A DNA stretch of 9,845 nucleotides, from assembly GCA_947483345.1 (NCBI GenBank), contig CANKNL010000095.1, positions 1-9,845 on the forward strand, read 5' to 3'. Shown piece after piece: positions 6,737-9,845 of this stretch (the first letter of the stretch is position 1; each line of letters begins with the position of its first letter). Under the pieces are notes generated by a model. That model was not told the DNA's origin, did no database searches, and saw nothing but the letters and a program-made list of their open reading frames with translations. Source of the stretch: Chitinophagaceae bacterium. Its GTDB lineage: Bacteria; Bacteroidota; Bacteroidia; Chitinophagales; Chitinophagaceae. The position numbers were made by a program, and so were the translations under genes.

Positions 6737-7594
6737 TTAACAACATCCGCTGCCCGGTTCACAGCAATTGCGCTCGTCTGTGGCAGGTTTTTCTGCATAT
6801 ACAGTAATACTCGTTATGCTGGTATTTCCCTTTTTATAATCGGCTATTTCTACATCTGATAAATAATTTTTTAAAATCGTATCCGGTATAATGATCTCTT
6901 TTTCTTTTTGCAGCATTACATGTTTAAACCCGGCAGCTTCAATCATTTCGAGGTACACTTGTTTTTGTATCGCTCCTGAAACACAGCCTGCATATAATTC
7001 TGCTACTTCCTTCCATTTAACCGGCAAAGCACCTTCCAGTACAATATCTGAAATAGAGAAATGAGCGCCCGGTTTTAATACCCTAAAAATTTCACTGATT
7101 ACTTTGTGTTTGTTTGGCACCAGGTTCAGCACACAATTACTTACAATCACATCGGCATAATTGCTGGTTACCGGCATATCGTCAATATCGCCCAACCTAA
7201 ATTCAACATTGTTAAAGCCCAGTTTTTCAGCATTAATTCTTGCTTTGTTGATCATCGCATCGGTAAAATCAATACCCAATACTTTGCCGTTTTCACCAAC
7301 AATTTTGCGGGCTATAAACGCATCGTTACCGGCACCACTACCCAAATCGATGACGGTATCACCGGCTTTAATTTTTGCAAATTCAGTTGGCAAACCGCAG
7401 CCCAAACCAAGGTCTGCATCAGGATTATAGCCTTCCATTTTTGTATAATCATCACTCATGATGTTATAAACTTCATCACCACAACAAGATGATGTTGCGC
7501 CGCAGCAGGAAGTGGCATTTTGTGTTAAACTTTGTTCTGCAATGGCTGCATACTTTTCTTTTACCAGTTCTTTAATTTGAGATTCGTTGTTCAT
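6737..7594 (-). CDS. arsM: Arsenite S-adenosylmethionine methyltransferase ArsM
   Basis: 285 residues. It transfers methyl groups from SAM to As(III), giving methylated and eventually volatile arsenicals. The SAM-binding motif DLGSGAGND is at 83-91, with GIDFT at 107-111 as the second nucleotide-binding motif. The three cysteines that bind As(III) in characterised ArsM are present as Cys66 (LGLGCGLP), Cys154 (SNCVLNLVP) and Cys204 (YAGCVSGA); the 50-residue spacing of the last two equals that in the Cyanidioschyzon enzyme. Beyond these there are Cys-Cys pairs at 30-31 and 37-38 and a C-terminal tail NCCEPGSGCC with pairs at 277-278 and 284-285. Eleven cysteines in all make a plausible As(III) capture surface, which is an inference. 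The gene starts 30 bases after the arsR stop, consistent with one operon. Confidence 0.96.
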   Translation of the reverse strand: MNNESQIKELVKEKYAAIAEQSLTQNATSCCGATSSCCGDEVYNIMSDDYTKMEGYNPDADLGLGCGLPTEFAKIKAGDTVIDLGSGAGNDAFIARKIVGENGKVLGIDFTDAMINKARINAEKLGFNNVEFRLGDIDDMPVTSNYADVIVSNCVLNLVPNKHKVISEIFRVLKPGAHFSISDIVLEGALPVKWKEVAELYAGCVSGAIQKQVYLEMIEAAGFKHVMLQKEKEIIIPDTILKNYLSDVEIADYKKGNTSITSITVYAEKPATDERNCCEPGSGCC

Positions 7595-7624
7595 GACTTT
7601 ATATTTTACAGTTTAAAATTATTT

Positions 7625-7960
7625 TTAACAACATGCTTTTTTATTCTGCCCTTTAAGTTTATTAAATAAGAAACTAAATTCGCCCATAAATTTTTCGAAG
7701 GCCTTCCAGTTTATGCAGTAGCAGCTGCGGGGTCCATCAATACTACCATCTATCAAACCTGCATTTTTCAGTTCTTTTAAATGTTGCGATACGGTAGATT
7801 GTGACAGTGGTAAAACTTCCACTATCTCACCACATATACATGCGTTTTTTTGGGCCAGCAATTTTAATATGGCAATACGGGCTGGATGCGCCAGTGCCTT
7901 GGCAAATTCTGCCAGTTCCTGTTCCTTTTGTGTAAAGGATTCTTTTTTATGAATTGCCAT
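7625..7960 (-). CDS. arsR: ArsR-family arsenite-responsive transcriptional repressor
   Basis: 111 residues, the usual ArsR/SmtB size. A winged helix-turn-helix covers about 15-95: LAHPARIAILKLL, then the recognition helix SQSTVSQHLKELKNAGLI and the wing region SIDGPRSCYCIN. Candidate As(III) ligands are Cys41 and Cys43 (ACICGEI), corresponding to the ELCVCDL site of E. coli ArsR, plus Cys80, Cys82 and a C-terminal Cys110-Cys111. Binding of arsenite should release the protein from its own promoter, where an inverted repeat surrounds the -7 box. It is the first gene of arsR-arsM-arsC and presumably autoregulates the operon. No DNA-binding feature looks damaged. Which cysteine set senses the ligand is not decided by sequence. 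Confidence 0.94.
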   Translation of the reverse strand: MAIHKKESFTQKEQELAEFAKALAHPARIAILKLLAQKNACICGEIVEVLPLSQSTVSQHLKELKNAGLIDGSIDGPRSCYCINWKAFEKFMGEFSFLFNKLKGQNKKACC

Positions 7961-7973
7961 AGCTTTATTTTAT

Positions 7974-8010
7974 ATCGCAAATATACGATTAATGAAATTA
8001 AACTGCCAAA
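7974..8010 (-). promoter_or_regulatory. ars operon promoter with overlapping putative ArsR operator
   Basis: On the minus strand, TTTG (8007-8010, -33 element) is followed after exactly 21 bases by TATATTTG (7978-7985), a perfect Bacteroidota -7 element TAnnTTTG. The predicted start lies near 7973, giving a leader of about 13 bases to the arsR ATG at 7960. The -7 box fills the gap of an inverted repeat ATCG-N8-CGAT (7974-7977 and 7986-7989), so a bound repressor would cover the core promoter. The promoter rests on consensus and spacing; the operator role is inferred from position. Confidence 0.75.
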
Positions 8011-8021
8011 TTTATTTTAAT

Positions 8022-8047
8022 AAAAAAAGTCAGGTAAACCCCGACTT
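8022..8047 (-). terminator. Intrinsic terminator downstream of the AIM24-family gene
   Basis: Read on the minus strand, AAGTC-GGGG-TTTA-CC-T-GACTT folds into a hairpin (AAGTC pairs with GACTT and two GC pairs close a TTTA loop, with a small internal loop between) and runs into seven T (8022-8028). It lies 49 bases after the stop of the 8097-8885 gene and just before the ars promoter, insulating the ars operon. Confidence 0.75.
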
Positions 8048-8096
8048 CATATAAAATTCCTCAAATGAGGTTCTGAGAAAAAATTATTTTTAAAAA

Positions 8097-8885
8097 TTAC
8101 TCCTTGCCATCAAGCAAATTTCCCAGCCCGCCTAATAGACTACCTTCTTCTTTACGATGCTGTGTATATTGCTGTAACCTGCCAGCGAGCCGGCTGATGG
8201 GTAATGACTGTAACCACACTTTACCAGGCCCTCTTAATACAGCAAAAAACAATCCTTCTCCGCCAAACATCCAGTTTTTTATTCCCCGCACCATTTCCAC
8301 ATCAAAATCAATACCGGCAGTATAGGCTACCACACAACCTGTATCAACTTTTAAAATTTCGCCGGCCTGCAATTCTTTTTCCATTACATATCCACCAGCA
8401 TGTGCAAATGCCAAGCCATCGCCTTCCAGTTTTTCCATAATAAATCCTTCGCCTCCAAAAATACCTGTACCCAGTTTCCTTTGAAATTCAATACCAATAC
8501 TCACACCTTTGGCCGCACAGAGAAAAGCATCTTTTTGCGCAATAATCTTACCACCCAGTTGCGCCAGGTCGAAAACAATTATTTTTCCGGTATAAGGTGC
8601 CGCAAAACTTACTTTCTTTTTTCCCTGGGCCGTATTGGTAAAAGCGGTCATGAATAAACTTTCCCCTACCAATAATCTTTTACCGGCACTGAATAATTTA
8701 CCGAGAATGCTATTATCCTGCTGCTGACTGCCATCACCAAAAATAGTTTGCATCTCAATGCCATTATCCATCATCATAAAGGCACCGCTTTCGGCAATGG
8801 CTGTTTCGTTGGGGTCTAATTCAATTTCTACAAACTGAAGTTCTTCTCCATAAATTTTGTAATCTATTTGATGTGCTTGTGCCAT
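8097..8885 (-). CDS. TIGR00266 / AIM24 family protein
   Basis: 262 residues, the usual length for this family. It has the double-stranded beta-helix pattern of AIM24/TIGR00266 proteins: an N-terminal IDYKIYGEELQFVEIELDP, ESGAFMMMD at 32-40, a long glycine-rich middle (LGTGIFGGEGFIMEKLEGDG, 138-157) and the late repeats VDTGCVVAYT and MFGGEGLFFAVLRGPGKVWLQ. The C-terminus is a short Gly/Leu-rich tail (SLLGGLGNLLDGKE). The name comes from yeast Aim24, a mitochondrial protein; bacterial members have no firmly assigned biochemical function. There is no signal peptide, so it should be cytosolic. It is apparently monocistronic: a terminator follows, and the RND gene upstream ends 116 bases away. 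A -7-like TAACTTTA (8901-8908) lies upstream but has no matching -33 element. Confidence 0.92.
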   Translation of the reverse strand: MAQAHQIDYKIYGEELQFVEIELDPNETAIAESGAFMMMDNGIEMQTIFGDGSQQQDNSILGKLFSAGKRLLVGESLFMTAFTNTAQGKKKVSFAAPYTGKIIVFDLAQLGGKIIAQKDAFLCAAKGVSIGIEFQRKLGTGIFGGEGFIMEKLEGDGLAFAHAGGYVMEKELQAGEILKVDTGCVVAYTAGIDFDVEMVRGIKNWMFGGEGLFFAVLRGPGKVWLQSLPISRLAGRLQQYTQHRKEEGSLLGGLGNLLDGKE

Positions 8886-8990
8886 ATTGATATTTTTTTA
8901 TAAAGTTAATTTCCTGTTCAAAGACGCATTAGGCAATACCTGCAAAAATTGTTTCAGTCTAAGCGATTTGTTTAAATCATTAATTAGCAA

Positions 8991-9018
8991 CTTATCCAAA
9001 GTTAAATCTTTGGATAAG
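8991..9018. terminator. 11-bp perfect hairpin spanning the stop codon of the RND permease gene
   Basis: CTTATCCAAAG (8991-9001) and CTTTGGATAAG (9008-9018) are exact inverted repeats around a 6-base loop (9002-9007). On the minus strand the 5' arm encodes the last residues of the permease and the TAA stop lies in the loop. No T-run follows, so it is either a weak or factor-assisted terminator or an mRNA 3'-end stabiliser. The hairpin is certain; the role is inferred. Confidence 0.55.
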
Positions 9019-9845
9019 CTGTATTGTCTTGCATACTGCCATTCCACACTTTTTTACCCTGTACCCTTCTAACAGCATACATTAAACCAACAAATATAAA
9101 AAAGAAGGGGCCGGCAAAACCAATCAAGGCAACATACCTGGTGCCATAAAATTTCTCCATTGGTCTTCTTAATCTTTCTGCAATAATATACATACTTGGT
9201 ACCATTATTAAAGTAAGGAAGAATGCAAATATTAATCCGAATATGATGGTCCAGCTTAAGGGACCCCAAAACACAACACTATCACCGCCAAAGAAAATAT
9301 GTGGATTTAAATGCTGAAAGAACGATACAAAATCAATATTGAAACCCACGGCCAGTGGCAATAAACCCAGCATGGTAGCTAAAGCTGTTAATAATACCGG
9401 AATGATACGGATTTTACCAGCCTGTATGGCGGCCTCTCTTGTTTTAACACCCCTGCCACGTAATTCATCGGTAAACTCAATTAAGAGAATACCATTTTTT
9501 ATAACAATACCTGCCAGGCCAATTACACCAACCAGCAACATGATAGTAGCAATGGTCATACCGGTAAATGCATAGCCCAGCAATACCCCTATTACCGAAA
9601 AGAATATTTCTGTTAATACAATAAATGGTTTGCTCATGGAGTTGAACTGCAGTACCAATATCAGAAAGATCAATCCCAATGCCAGAAAAAAGGCGGTTAC
9701 CAAAAATTTATTTGTTTCCGCTTCCTGTTCGCTTTGGCCTGTTTGTTTAATGGTAACATCTGCCGGTATCCGGTTTAGAGATTTAAAGTCGGCGATTTTT
9801 TGTGCCAGCTGTTTATTCACCAAACCTGTCATGGTTGGCTTAAGC
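9002..9845 (-). CDS. RND-family efflux permease, C-terminal part (5' end outside window)
   Basis: 280 residues are visible and the frame stays open to the right edge, so the start lies outside; complete RND permeases are usually about 1000 residues or more. RND permeases are inner-membrane proton antiporters working with a periplasmic adaptor and an outer-membrane channel. The visible part begins in the last periplasmic segment (KQTGQSEQE) and contains transmembrane segments at about 47-66, 73-93, 97-122 (VGVIGLAGIVIKNGILLIEF, the family signature), 145-166 and 197-221 (FGLIFAFFLTLIMVPSMYII). A periplasmic loop (168-195) containing FFQHLNPHIFFGG precedes the last of these. After the usual end there is a further hydrophobic segment (about 237-257) and a 23-residue polar tail, longer than AcrB-type endings. 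Substrate class cannot be decided from this part. Confidence 0.9.
   Translation of the reverse strand, partial: LKPTMTGLVNKQLAQKIADFKSLNRIPADVTIKQTGQSEQEAETNKFLVTAFFLALGLIFLILVLQFNSMSKPFIVLTEIFFSVIGVLLGYAFTGMTIATIMLLVGVIGLAGIVIKNGILLIEFTDELRGRGVKTREAAIQAGKIRIIPVLLTALATMLGLLPLAVGFNIDFVSFFQHLNPHIFFGGDSVVFWGPLSWTIIFGLIFAFFLTLIMVPSMYIIAERLRRPMEKFYGTRYVALIGFAGPFFFIFVGLMYAVRRVQGKKVWNGSMQDNTAYPKI

Noticed and set aside
7106..7492. 128-residue plus-strand open frame opposite arsM
   Set aside because: It lies wholly antisense to a well-supported arsM, has no recognisable motif and reads like reverse-complement codon bias.
6226..8010. ars operon as a mobile island
   Set aside because: No transposase, integrase, tRNA, direct repeats or visible shift in base composition at the borders; ordinary promoter and terminator boundaries explain it.
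8059..8070. Short palindrome CCTCAAATGAGG between the AIM24 gene and its terminator
   Set aside because: Only five pairs and no matching copy near a promoter; probably incidental.
8887..9072. 61-codon plus-strand open frame in the gap between the AIM24 and RND genes
   Set aside because: It runs into the RND gene on the opposite strand, has no recognisable features, and includes a terminator-like hairpin.

Overview
The window looks like a chromosomal segment of a Bacteroidota bacterium, most likely Chitinophagaceae-like. Three things suggest this: AT-rich DNA, protein families typical of the phylum (a CarboxypepD_reg-like exported protein, a Bacteroidota-style PheS with a Cys-rich insert, a short LpxD-like acyltransferase), and two exact matches to the phylum's -7 promoter element TAnnTTTG. 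No rRNA, tRNA, CRISPR, insertion sequence or integrase is visible. No gene-free stretch exceeds 300 bases; the longest gaps, about 116 to 120 bases, lie at 3801-3920 and 8886-9001.

Layout. Bases 1-309 (+) hold the C-terminal end of an LpxD-family hexapeptide acyltransferase. It converges on a minus-strand block: a three-part exported protein (338-1900), an extended SDR/epimerase (1958-2935), a 3-hydroxybutyryl-CoA dehydrogenase (2949-3800) and pheS (3921-4958). The SDR and the dehydrogenase are 13 bases apart and probably form an operon. Just upstream of pheS, on the plus strand, is the decayed C-terminal third of a polysaccharide deacetylase (about 5052-5410), with an identifiable frameshift near its end. 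A Bax inhibitor-1/YccA-like membrane protein follows (5455-6225, +).

A strong bidirectional terminator (6238-6278) separates that gene from a minus-strand arsenic operon read arsR (7625-7960), arsM (6737-7594), arsC (6277-6675). The operon has a textbook Bacteroidota promoter whose -7 box sits exactly between two inverted half-sites, a likely ArsR operator. The inferred logic is that ArsC reduces arsenate to arsenite, ArsM methylates arsenite, and ArsR derepresses the operon when arsenite binds. No efflux pump (ArsB or Acr3) is adjacent. ArsR and ArsM both end in Cys-Cys, and ArsM carries four Cys-Cys pairs.

The right end holds a TIGR00266/AIM24-family protein (8097-8885, -) with its own terminator, then the C-terminal 280 residues of an RND efflux permease running off the window (9002-9845, -).

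Most of the window is ordinary housekeeping and accessory content. The items most worth checking are the cysteine-tailed, pump-less ars operon with its operator-promoter overlap, the deacetylase pseudogene, and the three-part exported protein. I do not see convincing evidence of a wholly new system.
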